Assembly (NCBI RefSeq): GCF_000337835.1
Contig: NZ_AOLM01000008.1
Location: 1-64,000 of the forward strand
From: Haloferax sulfurifontis ATCC BAA-897
Lineage (GTDB): Archaea; Halobacteriota; Halobacteria; Halobacteriales; Haloferacaceae
DNA length: 64,000 bases
Reading direction: 5' to 3'
Shown here one piece after another: positions 44,274 through 53,542 of the stretch. The notes below the pieces were generated by a model. That model searched no databases. It saw nothing but the letters and a program-made list of their open reading frames with translations, and was not told where the DNA came from. How positions within the stretch are numbered: the first letter of the stretch is position 1; every line of letters begins with the position of its first letter. The position numbers and the translations under genes are program-made.

Positions 44274-45074
44274 ATGAGCCAGCCCGAACCACACTACAGA
44301 GAGCCATCTCTCGGCGCCCATACGGCCGCTCGCTCGGTTGGGCGGGAGGAAGCGACGTCCGCCGTCCCACGGGTGTCTGTCATTATTCCGACGTACAACG
44401 AAGCCGAGAACATCCTGGACGCAATCGACCGCTGTCACGACGCCCTCGCCGACCACTCCTCCGAGATTATCGTCGTCGACGACGACTCCCCGGACGGGAC
44501 GTGGCGACTCGTCGAACGGCGGTACGACGCGACTGACAACGTTCGCGTCATCCGGCGCGAGGGGGCGCGCGGGCTGGCGACCGCTGTCGCCTACGGGTTC
44601 GCTCACGCCACCGCCGACTCCTGTGCGGTCATCGACGCGGACCTACAGCACCCACCCGAGTTGCTACCCGACCTCGTCGATACGGTCGCCAACGACGTCG
44701 ACATCGCCATCGCCAGTCGGTACGTCTCCCGCGGCGGCGTCGCCTACTGGCCGTGGCACCGCCGGGTCGTCAGTCGCGGCGCGACAGTTCTCGCTCGGCT
44801 CTGTATCCCGTCGGCGAGGGGCGTCGCAGACCCGCTCAGCGGCTACTTCGTCGTCCGCCGCGACCTGCTCCGGGAGGCGACGCTCAGCCCGACCGGGTAC
44901 AAAATCCTCTTAGAACTGCTCACGCGCTGTGACGGGGCGGAGGTCCGAGAGGTCCCGTACGTCTTCGAGGACCGGCGAAACGGCGACTCGAAGCTCTCGT
45001 CTCGGGAGTACCTCGAATATCTGTTGCACCTCGCGAAGCTTTCGTACCACAGTCGCCGGCGAGCGCTCGTATGA
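44274..45074 (+). CDS. Polyprenyl-phosphate sugar synthase-like GT2 glycosyltransferase
   Basis: 266-aa GT-A fold enzyme of the dolichol-phosphate mannose/glucose synthase type, expected to load a nucleotide-activated sugar onto dolichol phosphate on the inner membrane face. Motifs: VSVIIPTYNEAENI (residues about 34-47), IIVVDDDSPDGT, CAVIDADLQHPPELLP with the DxD site, ASRYVSRGG, and DPLSGYFVVRRDLL. No C-terminal membrane helices, so it is a single-domain, DPM1-like form. First gene of the operon; stop overlaps the next ATG (ATGA at 45071-45074). Confidence 0.9.
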   Translation: MSQPEPHYREPSLGAHTAARSVGREEATSAVPRVSVIIPTYNEAENILDAIDRCHDALADHSSEIIVVDDDSPDGTWRLVERRYDATDNVRVIRREGARGLATAVAYGFAHATADSCAVIDADLQHPPELLPDLVDTVANDVDIAIASRYVSRGGVAYWPWHRRVVSRGATVLARLCIPSARGVADPLSGYFVVRRDLLREATLSPTGYKILLELLTRCDGAEVREVPYVFEDRRNGDSKLSSREYLEYLLHLAKLSYHSRRRALV

Positions 45075-46192
45075 CTGACTTCCGACCCGTCCCGTTCGGT
45101 GACGCCCACGGTGCGTCGCACGCGGCACCCCACACCCACCCCGCCCACGCGAACCCCTCCGAGAAGCGCGTTGCGCTCTGTCCGCACCTCTCGCTCGAAC
45201 ACTACCGCGGCGGCGAGAAGTGGACCGCCACCCTCGCGAACCGACTCGCCGCCGACGGCGTGAACGTCGCCGTCCACGCGCTCCCGTACGCGCCCGGGAA
45301 CACGCGTCGCGTCGCCGTCAGAGACGTTCTCGACGCGGCCGTGCCGTACCGCGAAGCGTGGCGACACGACCTCTCGGCGTACGACACCGCGTACGTGTTC
45401 TACGCGCCGCTTTCCGAACTGTTCTTCACCGGAGCGAGTCGGGCCATCGCCGGCATTCACTCGTGGGTTTACGTGTCGCCGCGGCTGTTCGAGTCGCATT
45501 ACGGACTGGTGCCGACGGTCGTGAAAGCGCTCTACCGAACCATCGGTGCGACCGACCTCAGACGGTACGCCGCCGTTCACACCGTGACGCCCGCGTTCAG
45601 GTCGCCGCACGCGAACACGGTGTACATTCCCAACTTCGTCGACACCGACCGCTTCTCTCCCGGGCGGGCCCCGCTCGACGACGAGTTCACCGTGCTCGTC
45701 ACCGCCGCGCGCATCCGCGAGAAGGGATGGGACACGGTGCGAGCAGTCGCCCGTCGCCTCCCGGCGAACGTTCGGTTACTGGCGACCGGAACGGGGAGTG
45801 ACCCGTACGTCACGGACCTCGGGTTCCTTACGGAGGGCGAACTCGCGGACGCGTACGCCCGAGCACACGTCGTCCTCCACGCGGCCCGCGTCGACACCGA
45901 TAGCATGGTCATAAACGAGGCGTGCGCCACCGGAACGCCGGTCGTCACCACGTCGCTGCCGACCCACGACGTCGAAAACGAGGCGGTTCTCCACCGGGAC
46001 ACGCCGGACGAGATGCTCGGCGCGATAGCGATGCTGTACGACGAGTGGAAACTCGGCGACGGCTACGACGAGCGGTGTCGCGTCGCGCGCCGCGAGGGCG
46101 AGACGCACGGGTTCGACGTCGTCTACCCGCAACTCAAGCGGTTACTGCTCGGCGAGTCGGTCCCGGCGTCTCGCCCGGAGGTGGTCGGATGA
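45071..46192 (+). CDS. GT4-family glycosyltransferase
   Basis: 373-aa GT-B fold enzyme. The N-terminal domain has a His-rich leader (residues about 12-28) then CPHLSLEHYRGGEKWTATLA, the acceptor-side glycine loop. The C-terminal domain has FTVLVTAARIREKGWDTVRA, ARAHVVLHAARVDTDSMVIN and the GT4 site EACATGTPVVTT. Cytosolic, using a nucleotide sugar donor. It starts in the ATGA overlap with the GT2 gene and ends in an ATGA overlap with the membrane fusion gene, so it is tightly co-translated with both. Sugar and acceptor unknown. Confidence 0.88.
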   Translation: MTDFRPVPFGDAHGASHAAPHTHPAHANPSEKRVALCPHLSLEHYRGGEKWTATLANRLAADGVNVAVHALPYAPGNTRRVAVRDVLDAAVPYREAWRHDLSAYDTAYVFYAPLSELFFTGASRAIAGIHSWVYVSPRLFESHYGLVPTVVKALYRTIGATDLRRYAAVHTVTPAFRSPHANTVYIPNFVDTDRFSPGRAPLDDEFTVLVTAARIREKGWDTVRAVARRLPANVRLLATGTGSDPYVTDLGFLTEGELADAYARAHVVLHAARVDTDSMVINEACATGTPVVTTSLPTHDVENEAVLHRDTPDEMLGAIAMLYDEWKLGDGYDERCRVARREGETHGFDVVYPQLKRLLLGESVPASRPEVVG

Positions 46193-48891
46193 GCGGCGAC
46201 CAGTCGGTCGCCGACCGACTCCGGTCGCTCCCGCTCACCGGGCGTAACAGGCGGTTCGTTCAGTACCTCATCGTCGGTCTCGTCGGCATCAGTATCAACG
46301 AGGGGTTACTGTTCCTCGTGAGCGGTGTCGGCGGCCTCTCGTACGTGATTGGGGGCACGGTCGGTCGGGTCGTGAGCACGTTCGCCAACTTCGTCATCAA
46401 CGACCGCTGGACGTGGCGGTCCTACGGGAGCATCGGACACCGGCCGTGGGCGTGGCGGGCGACGAAGTACGGGATGACGCGACTCGTCGGTATCGCCATC
46501 GGCGTCGTCGCGCTCGTCGCGTTTGTCGAGCTCCTCGGACTGCACTACCTCGTGGCCAACGTCGCCGCTATCGGTGTCGGCGCGCTCTGGGGCTTCACCG
46601 CCAGCGACCGATTCGTCTGGCAGGCGAGTCGGGACGGCGCGGTCGTGGGCGACTTCGATTGGCCCGCGCTACAGGACCGACTGGCGAGAGTCGACAGACC
46701 GACGTGGTCCGTCGTGGCCGTCTCGGCCGGGGTGTTCGTCGTGTTCAGCCTCCTCACGGTCCAGCTCTATCGAGGGTACTGGACGACGGGGTCCGACTTC
46801 GGCTCGTACGTCCACATGCTCTCGACGACCCTCGACGGACAGGGGTTTCTCATCCACGGGAAGTACCGCGTGAGTCACCCGGGAGGCTCCTACTGGGGTG
46901 CGCACTTCTCGTTGACGCTCCTGTTTTTCCTCCCGCTTTTCGCGGTCGTTCGGTCGCCGATGACGCTCCTCGTCGCGAAGTCGTTCCTCCTCGCGTCCAG
47001 CGTGCTGGCCCTCTGGTTCGTCGCTCGAACGCATATCAAGAGCGACCGTCTCGCCGGGGTGGTCGTCCTCTCGTACGTGCTCAACCCGTTCCTCTGGTCG
47101 GCGTGGCTGTTCGACTTCCAGGAGCAGTCACTGCTCCCGGTGCTCATCTTCGGCGCGTACTACGCGTACGTCCGCCGCCGATACGTCGCGTTCTTGGGCC
47201 TTCTCGCGCTCGTACTCCTCACGAACGAGTTCGTCATCTTCATCGTCATCGGCGCGCTCTCCGGCCTCGCTGTCGCGGCGTACCGCGGCGGCCGACTCGA
47301 CGACGAGCGCTGGGTGCTCCTCGCCGGCTTCCTGTTCGTCCTGTTCGCGCACGTCCTCTCCGGGGCGGTCATGGACCGATTCAGCCTCTACGGCGGTATC
47401 CCGATGGCGTCCATCGCCGGGCCGCTCAAGCCGTACGTCGGTCCGCGGGTGGGCGTCGGCGAGCTACTCGCGCTCGGCGTGAGCGACCCGGCGCTCATCG
47501 TCAGCGCGTTCGGCGTGAACCTCTCCGACAAACTGCTCTACTTCGTCGTCTTTCTCGTCCCCGTCGTCTTCCTCTCGCTGAACGACGAGGTGTCGCTCGG
47601 TGCGCTCGCCCCGTACCTCCTGTTTTCGTGGTTCTTCGCGGGGCGGTCGATTTACTACATGTTCGGCGCGCACTACCCGCTTTACCTCCTCCCGTTTCTC
47701 TACATCGGAGCCGTCCGCGTCGCCGGCCGGGGCGCGGTTTCGATACCGTCTCAGGAACTCCTGTTTCGGTTGTTCGCGACCGTCATCGCCATCAACATCG
47801 TCACGGGGGCCGTCGTCGGGTTCGACCTGAACGTCGTCCCGGTGCCGACGCAGAACGAACACACGGAGACGCTCGAACGGGCCATCGACGGTATCCCCGC
47901 CGACGCGTCGTTGCTCACGCAGAACGACATCTACCCCCACATCGCGATGCGGCCGAACGCGACCTACGTCGTTCGACCGGACATGTTCCACCAGTACCAA
48001 CGGGAGTACGGGGCTATCACGCCGGAGTACGTCCTCTACGACACCCGCCTCACCGGCCGGCCGTACGACTGGTCGCAGGCCGTCCAAACGGCGTTCGGCG
48101 ACCGCCTCGGAACCGAGTACGGTCTCTATCAGTACCAAGACGGCATCTACGTCTACAAACGGGGGTACAGCGGTCGTATCGCCATCATCGACGACGCCTA
48201 CGAGTTCGACGAGCGGTTCGACGTCGGCGAGTTCGAACTCAGTCAGGAGAACGCGCGGGTCGTCGGCGACGACATCGTCGGCGAGGGCGGCGGCGAGGGG
48301 AACTTCTGGTTCGGCCCCTATATCGAACTCCCGCCGGGGAACTACACCGCGACGTACCGCGTGAACGTCGAGAGCGCCGGTGACGACCCCGTGTTGCGGC
48401 TGAACGTCGGTGCGGGCCACAACAGCCGGGTCGTCGCCGAGCGGACCGTCGGCGCGACCGACGGCTGGGAGAACGTGACCCTCCCGTTCACGCTCGACCA
48501 ACCCACCACGGGCGTCGAGTTCCGCGGGGCGGGGGCGGGCGGCAACGGGACGGTTCGGTTCGACGCCGTCCGCGTCGTGTATCAGTCGGCCGACGCCGAC
48601 GCCGACGCCGGCGGCTCGGAGAACGGAACGACCGCCGCAGGGGGCGCGGTCCCCCCTGAACTGTGGATGGAACTGAACTCGGTCCCGACCGAGGACGACC
48701 CCGCTGTCGGCTCGAACGAAAGCGACGCCGAGACCGACGATGCCGACCCCGCCGAGACAGGCGAGTTCGGCGTGGCTCGACTGGCGGCGTTTCCGGCGGG
48801 CCTGACTACCAGTCCGCCGGTCGCCGCTCCCGCTCGACCGTCACGAATCGACGGCGACCACGCACCGTCCGCCGAGGTGACCACCGAATGA
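46189..48891 (+). CDS. GtrA::DUF2079::beta-sandwich fusion, putative flippase-glycosyltransferase
   Basis: 900-aa membrane protein built from three parts. Residues about 22-146 are a GtrA domain (four helices, with FANFVINDRWTW at 65-76), a family tied to flipping polyprenyl-phosphate sugars. Residues about 175-660 are DUF2079, a GT-C-like multispan region with the acidic loop TTGSDFGSYVHM near 200-210 and the outer-face SRYVSHPGG-like segment YRVSHPGGSYWGAHFS. Residues about 700-800 form an extracellular beta-sandwich resembling a carbohydrate-binding module (PPGNYTATYRVNV, VTLPFTLDQPTTGVEFRG). An acidic, low-complexity tail follows. Read from ATG 46189 in the ATGA overlap; the longer frame upstream is a shadow. 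GtrA and DUF2079 are usually separate genes. Confidence 0.85.
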   Translation: MSGDQSVADRLRSLPLTGRNRRFVQYLIVGLVGISINEGLLFLVSGVGGLSYVIGGTVGRVVSTFANFVINDRWTWRSYGSIGHRPWAWRATKYGMTRLVGIAIGVVALVAFVELLGLHYLVANVAAIGVGALWGFTASDRFVWQASRDGAVVGDFDWPALQDRLARVDRPTWSVVAVSAGVFVVFSLLTVQLYRGYWTTGSDFGSYVHMLSTTLDGQGFLIHGKYRVSHPGGSYWGAHFSLTLLFFLPLFAVVRSPMTLLVAKSFLLASSVLALWFVARTHIKSDRLAGVVVLSYVLNPFLWSAWLFDFQEQSLLPVLIFGAYYAYVRRRYVAFLGLLALVLLTNEFVIFIVIGALSGLAVAAYRGGRLDDERWVLLAGFLFVLFAHVLSGAVMDRFSLYGGIPMASIAGPLKPYVGPRVGVGELLALGVSDPALIVSAFGVNLSDKLLYFVVFLVPVVFLSLNDEVSLGALAPYLLFSWFFAGRSIYYMFGAHYPLYLLPFLYIGAVRVAGRGAVSIPSQELLFRLFATVIAINIVTGAVVGFDLNVVPVPTQNEHTETLERAIDGIPADASLLTQNDIYPHIAMRPNATYVVRPDMFHQYQREYGAITPEYVLYDTRLTGRPYDWSQAVQTAFGDRLGTEYGLYQYQDGIYVYKRGYSGRIAIIDDAYEFDERFDVGEFELSQENARVVGDDIVGEGGGEGNFWFGPYIELPPGNYTATYRVNVESAGDDPVLRLNVGAGHNSRVVAERTVGATDGWENVTLPFTLDQPTTGVEFRGAGAGGNGTVRFDAVRVVYQSADADADAGGSENGTTAAGGAVPPELWMELNSVPTEDDPAVGSNESDAETDDADPAETGEFGVARLAAFPAGLTTSPPVAAPARPSRIDGDHAPSAEVTTE

Positions 48892-50240
48892 AAACGCTAC
48901 TCATCACCGTCGACGCGTGGCGCGCCAGCCACGCGTCGTTCATGCCGAACAGCACAGCGTCACGAACGCCGGCGTTGGAATCGCTCGCCGAACGCGGCGC
49001 GGTCTTCACGCAGGCCGTCAGCCACGGCCCGGCGACGCCGTACGCGTTTCCGGCGCTGTTGACATCGACGTATCCGCTCGATTTCGGGGGGTACGAACGG
49101 ATTCGAGCGGACCGGACGCTCCTGAGCGAACGGCTCGCCGACGCCGGATACTCCTGTTCGGGGATTCACGCGAACCCGTGGCTCGGCGAGAGATACGGCT
49201 ACGCGCGCGGCTACGAGACCTACCGCGATGTCGGGGCGTTCAGCTCCCCGACGCTCGATAGCGCCCGGGAGTTCCTTATCAACCGATTCGGCCTCGACCA
49301 CCCGGTGTACCGGGCGGCACAGTACCTGTTCCGGTTCGGCAGTGCCCCGCTGTACCGCCTCCGCGGCGGGGCCGACGAGGTGTCGCTGGCGCGGCGGGCG
49401 CTCGCCGATGCGCCGGCGGACAGTTTCGTCTGGGTCCATCTCCTCGACCCGCACGCACCCTACGCGCCGCCGAAGCGACACCGCGAGGCCGTCGGCGTCC
49501 GGTTGGGTCGGTCGTCGGCGACCCAGTTGACGACGCGGGCGCAACACAGCCCGGACAGCCTCAGCGAACGCGAACGCGAGTCGGTACACAGACTCTACGA
49601 CGCCTCGGTCCGGCACGCGGACGAGCGCGTCGGAGCGATTCTCTCGGAGGTCGGCGACGACGCGCTCGTCGTCGTCACGGCCGACCACGGCGAGGCGCTC
49701 TTCGAGCACGGGCAGGTCGGCCACGAACCCGCGCTGTACGACGAGTTGGTTCACGTCCCGCTTTTGGTTCGGCCGCCCGCGAGCGAACTCGCCGGCCCGC
49801 TCGTCGTCGACACGCAGGTCAGACACGTCGACATCGCGCCCACCGTCCTCGATTACGCCGGCGTCGACGCCCCGCCGTCGTTCGGGGGGAAGTCGCTCCG
49901 ACCCGCAATCGAGGGGAGAGCGATTCCGGAACCGCCGGCCGTGACGGAAGTCGCGTCGACCCGGCAGACGCCGGGTCGCATCGACGAGTCCGCGTTACAA
50001 ATCGGCGTCAGACTGCCCACGCACAAACTCGTTTCGCGGGGAGACGAGCTGTACGGGTTCGACTTGCAGGCCGACCCGGGTGAACTCGCCCCGATTCCGA
50101 ACCCCGAGGGTGCCGACTGGCGGCCGCTATACCGTCAGCTACGGGAGCGCCGCGACGCCATCGACTTCACCGGGACGGTCGCCGCCGAGCGCGACGCGAC
50201 CGTCGAGGAGCGACTCCGCGAACTCGGCTATCTCGACTAG
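48888..50240 (+). CDS. Sulfatase/alkaline phosphatase-superfamily enzyme with Thr at the nucleophile position
   Basis: 450-aa sulfatase-fold hydrolase or phosphotransferase. Start ATG 48888 (MKTLLITVDAWRASHAS) in the ATGA overlap. The metal site includes Asp9, the later HLLDPHAPYAPP and the VVVTADHGEALFEHG box with DH. At the nucleophile position the sequence is SHGPATPYAFPALLTS, with Thr50 instead of the Cys/Ser that type I sulfatases convert to formylglycine. This resembles LTA synthase or phosphoethanolamine transferases. No signal peptide is evident, so it may act inside the cell or on the inner face. Last gene of the operon; probably trims or adds a charged group on the glycan. Confidence 0.88.
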   Translation: MKTLLITVDAWRASHASFMPNSTASRTPALESLAERGAVFTQAVSHGPATPYAFPALLTSTYPLDFGGYERIRADRTLLSERLADAGYSCSGIHANPWLGERYGYARGYETYRDVGAFSSPTLDSAREFLINRFGLDHPVYRAAQYLFRFGSAPLYRLRGGADEVSLARRALADAPADSFVWVHLLDPHAPYAPPKRHREAVGVRLGRSSATQLTTRAQHSPDSLSERERESVHRLYDASVRHADERVGAILSEVGDDALVVVTADHGEALFEHGQVGHEPALYDELVHVPLLVRPPASELAGPLVVDTQVRHVDIAPTVLDYAGVDAPPSFGGKSLRPAIEGRAIPEPPAVTEVASTRQTPGRIDESALQIGVRLPTHKLVSRGDELYGFDLQADPGELAPIPNPEGADWRPLYRQLRERRDAIDFTGTVAAERDATVEERLRELGYLD

Positions 50241-50462
50241 GCCGCTCCGTGTCCCTGGCGTCGCCCGGCGAGCGCGTGGCAGTCCACGTTCGTCGTCACC
50301 GTACCGTGTGACTTCACCGTCTCCATACCGGCGAAGACGACGGCCCGCGGGACTGCACAAAATACGGCAGTGATAAAACATTAAAATTATTAACATTAAA
50401 TTTATGCTGTAAATATGGTTTTCACCACGGGAACTAAGTCGTTAGATGGACCCTAAGAAACG

Positions 50463-50920
50463 ATGTCTGACAGGAATATCGAACGTCGAGATCTTATCAA
50501 AATACTAGCGTGATGCCCGCGAGAGCGTACGCCAGTTCGCTCGTCGCACTCACTCCGGACGGAGATGTCGTGCCGGAAATCGCCGAATCCGTCAAGGCGA
50601 GTCCCTCCCGTATCTCGACGCCGTTCGATTCGAAATCGTGCCCGGAGACTCCTCTCGGATGACGCAGTTGCAGACCGGCGACACGCACATCGCGAACGAC
50701 GAAATCGACCTCGGGGTGATACGCGACGCGCTGTCGGACCGCGGCGACGCGACTGACGACGCGTCGGTTGTGGACGTTCTCTACAAGGGTCACGTCCGCG
50801 AACGGATACAATCGGTGACCGGCGATGACGTCCCAGACCGTCCCGCGTCAGTCGCCCGAGACGCCTTCGGGAAGCTGGTCGATGGGAATCGTGACGCCGC
50901 CGTATCCACGTCAAACAGGC
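50463..50920 (+). pseudogene. Decayed dipeptide/oligopeptide ABC substrate-binding protein
   Basis: A Tat-type start MSDRNIERRDLIKILA (ATG 50463) is cut by TGA after 16 residues. Further on, in other frames, come AYASSLVALTPDGDVVPEIA (from about 50525) and YLDAVRFEIVPGDSSRMTQL (from about 50615) plus QTGDTHIAN. These pieces are the N-terminal, early and middle parts of an SBP_bac_5 peptide-binding protein in right order but with internal deletion and frame changes. The following 108-codon open frame segment after QTGDTHIAN has no clear match. Not functional. Confidence 0.6.
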
Positions 50921-50924
50921 GGGT

Positions 50925-51071
50925 ATGGAGACATTCTGTGAGAGCGAGGAACCGACGTCACTGACGACGGATGCCGGCAGTGAAGTGAGCTGTCACCTGC
51001 ACGCGGAATCCGCGCCCGACCGTCAGCGTCGGACCGCGTTAGTGAACCGCGATAGGAGCAAGATTCCGTGA
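50925..51071 (+). pseudogene. C-terminal remnant of a dipeptide ABC ATPase
   Basis: 48-codon open frame with CESEEPTSLTTDAGSEVSCH followed by LHAESAP. The pattern C-x3-E-P ... V-x-C-H-L matches the extreme C-terminus of DppD/DppF-type oligopeptide ATPases. Together with the binding-protein fragment just upstream, this is the scar of a deleted peptide importer operon (binding protein at one end, ATPase at the other, middle lost). Confidence 0.5.
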
Positions 51072-51202
51072 CGCGGCGACGCGGCGATGGTCGGCGCGAG
51101 AGCCGACCCGAACTCGGCTGGCGCGACGGTCGCCGACGGCGGAGAGACAGAAGCGCTGTCCGCTGTCCGAGGCTTTTTCTCGCCGTGTAATGCATAGCCG
51201 TC

Positions 51203-52006
51203 ATGGACGCAGACCCCCGCGAAGCAGTCGCAGTCGCCGCCGCGGAAGTGGGAGCAGAGCACGCGTCGGCGCGGTTCAGGACCGAACTTGACATCGAACA
51301 GAAGGACGACGAAATCGACCTCGTGACCGAGGTCGACCGCGAGACGCAACGGCGGGTCATCGCGGAGATTCGAGAGCGGTTCCCCGACGACGCGGTCGTC
51401 GGCGAGGAGGAAGACGAGCTGAAGACCGTCCCCGAGTCGGGCTACGCGTGGATTATCGACCCGATAGACGGGACGCAGAACTACACGCGGGGGGCCCGCG
51501 AGTGGGTGACGAGCGTCGCCGTCGTCAGAGACCAGACGCCGATTGCGGCGGTGAACGTCTCCCCCGAGACGGGAGACACCTACATCGCCACGGAGGAGAG
51601 AGTCGAGCGGAACGGCCGGCCCATGACGGTCAGCGACGAATCGAACACCAGCGCGTTTCTCGTCTCCTCGACGCTCCGGTATCAGGACGGTGACCGACCG
51701 GGAATCGAGCGACTCGCTGGAGACATCTTCGGCACGTTCGGCGAGATGCGGAAGCTCGGGACGACGCAACTGACGCTCTCGCGGCTCGCCGACGGGTCGA
51801 TAGACGCGGTCGTCGGGCTCGACGAACAGCCGAACGCGTGGGACACCGTGGCCGGGGTCTACCTCGTCGAACGCGCGGGCGGAACGGTAACCGACCTCGA
51901 CGGAAACAGGTGGGGGCCGGGACAACCGGGTCTCGTCGCGTCCAACGGGCGCGCACACGACGAGGTACTCGAAGCGGCGCAGGCGGCGTTCGAGGCGACG
52001 CGATAG
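51203..52006 (+). CDS. Inositol monophosphatase-family phosphatase
   Basis: 267-aa metal-dependent sugar phosphatase. Metal and catalytic motifs are intact: DLVTEVDRETQRR (residues about 39-51), VVGEEEDE, WIIDPIDGTQNYTRG (about 83-97) and PNAWDTVAGVYLVERAGG near 212-229. Archaeal members act on inositol-1-phosphate, fructose-1,6-bisphosphate or related sugars, and NAD(P) phosphates. Monocistronic between the decayed ABC operon and a gene-free stretch. Which substrate is used cannot be told from sequence. Confidence 0.92.
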   Translation: MDADPREAVAVAAAEVGAEHASARFRTELDIEQKDDEIDLVTEVDRETQRRVIAEIRERFPDDAVVGEEEDELKTVPESGYAWIIDPIDGTQNYTRGAREWVTSVAVVRDQTPIAAVNVSPETGDTYIATEERVERNGRPMTVSDESNTSAFLVSSTLRYQDGDRPGIERLAGDIFGTFGEMRKLGTTQLTLSRLADGSIDAVVGLDEQPNAWDTVAGVYLVERAGGTVTDLDGNRWGPGQPGLVASNGRAHDEVLEAAQAAFEATR

Positions 52007-52689
52007 CGGCGTCGCCGCCCCTTCGTCTGCCGAAACGACTCGCGGTGGCGTGACTGTAATCCATCGAATTACACGGTTATGCCTGTAATGGATCGGCGCG
52101 TGCGACACCGACGATAGCGAGACCACGGAGACGAGAGGACAGCGACAGCGGAAGACAGTCGGCGACCACGGATTTATATCAATTTATAGATATGTAGAGC
52201 GTTGGGACCACACGGTGGACCGACGACAAACGGGTATCACGACTCCGGCACGCCACCGGACGGTACGGCGAGCGAACCGGTCGCTACCCCCGCTCCGACG
52301 GGCCTATTTAAACGTTCGCGCCTCCGAAAATCGAGTCGAAAGCGGACGTTTCAGCCCCTCGTTCGCCCGTGAGACCGAACCTCACGTGCCTCGGAGAGAA
52401 CCGGCGTTCCTCCCTTCCGAATACGTATAAACCGATGCGGCGGTCACCCCGCCGAAGAACGGATAATTCCAACGAGGGCCCTCCGTAACCAGCGTGTAGA
52501 GGAATGTTAACTATTGACAAACACTGGGATTTAAAATAAAGGTTCGACTCTGCGGAACGGTTGGAACGCCCGTTCGTCGGGTGGTCGCTTCCAGTCGAGC
52601 GACCGGCGTCGCAGTTGCGGTCGCCGGCCGGCACGGCCGCCCCGATAAACGGAGGTACATCTTTAACCCCGGACCGTGGATTCCTCTCC
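52007..52689. other. Gene-free stretch before the second IclR gene
   Basis: About 680 bases. One A+T-rich patch at 52169-52200 (GATTTATATCAATTTATAGA) and another at 52505-52550 look promoter-like, but no gene follows the first. The small open frames here lack protein-like composition. TTTAA at 52662-52666, 24-28 bases before ATG 52690, is the likely TATA element of the IclR gene. Confidence 0.45.
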
Positions 52690-53487
52690 ATGAATAGACA
52701 CGACCCGTCCGGCGTGCTCAAGACGACCGCCGCCTCGTTGGCGCTCGTCGACCACATCCTCGAACTGGAGGGGGCGACGATGAGCGAGCTGGTCGAGGCG
52801 ACGGACCTCGCGAAGAGCACGGTCTACGCTCACCTCAAGACGCTCGCGGAGTACGGCTACGTCGTGAACGTCGACAACGAGTACCACCTCGGGGCGAAGT
52901 TCTGCCATCTCGGCGACTACGTCAGGACGCGCAAGGACTACTACCGCGTCGCCCAGGAGACCGTCTCGTGGCTCGACAGCGAGTCGTCGATGGACGCGGA
53001 CTTCGCGGTCGAAGAACACGGTCGAATCGTCTCGCTGTACGGCGACCTCGAATTCGCGAACTCGCCGCGGTTTCTCATCGACGGCAGTCCGTTCCACGTC
53101 CACACGACGTGTTCCGGCAAGGCGATTATCGCCGAGTACCCGGAGACGCGAGTGCGGGAAATCATCGACCGCTGGGGACTGCCGGCGGCGACGGACGACT
53201 CCATCACGACCGAAGAGGAACTGTTCGCGGAGCTGGCGACGGTCCGCGAGCAAGGGTACGCCGAGAACAGCGGCGAGGCGGTCGAGGGCTTTTGGGCCAT
53301 CGGGAAGGCCGTGAAGTCGCCGCGGGGCGAGGTGTACGGGTCGCTGAACCTGAGCGGTCCCGCCTACGCCATCGACGAGGAGACGCGGGCGACGCAGGCC
53401 GAACTGCTCGAACGCGCCGCCGAGCGGTTCGAACAGGGCGTCGCGGAACTGTATCAGACCCAAGCGAGCGAGCCGAACGAAGAGTGA
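52690..53487 (+). CDS. IclR-family transcription regulator (second)
   Basis: 265-aa regulator read from ATG 52690 (MNRHDPSGVLKTTAAS). The winged helix (residues about 12-72) includes ATMSELVEATDLAKSTVYAH; the effector domain (about 82-255) contains HVHTTCSGKAIIAEYPETRV, GYAENSGEAVEGFWAIGKAV and GEVYGSLNLSGPAY. It is convergent with the aldehyde oxidoreductase gene and the only regulator in the 52.7-64 kb catabolic module, so it is the likely controller of the divergent promoter at 55.2-55.4 kb and of the transporter. Effector unknown. Confidence 0.9.
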   Translation: MNRHDPSGVLKTTAASLALVDHILELEGATMSELVEATDLAKSTVYAHLKTLAEYGYVVNVDNEYHLGAKFCHLGDYVRTRKDYYRVAQETVSWLDSESSMDADFAVEEHGRIVSLYGDLEFANSPRFLIDGSPFHVHTTCSGKAIIAEYPETRVREIIDRWGLPAATDDSITTEEELFAELATVREQGYAENSGEAVEGFWAIGKAVKSPRGEVYGSLNLSGPAYAIDEETRATQAELLERAAERFEQGVAELYQTQASEPNEE

Positions 53488-53542
53488 ACGCGGGAAGAGA
53501 GGAACGCGGAGAATCCGTCGGGCGGAGGGGTAGCCAGACGCG

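Noticed and set aside
46413-48383. 656-codon plus-strand open frame
   Set aside because: Out-of-frame shadow within the GtrA::DUF2079 gene; extremely Arg-rich.
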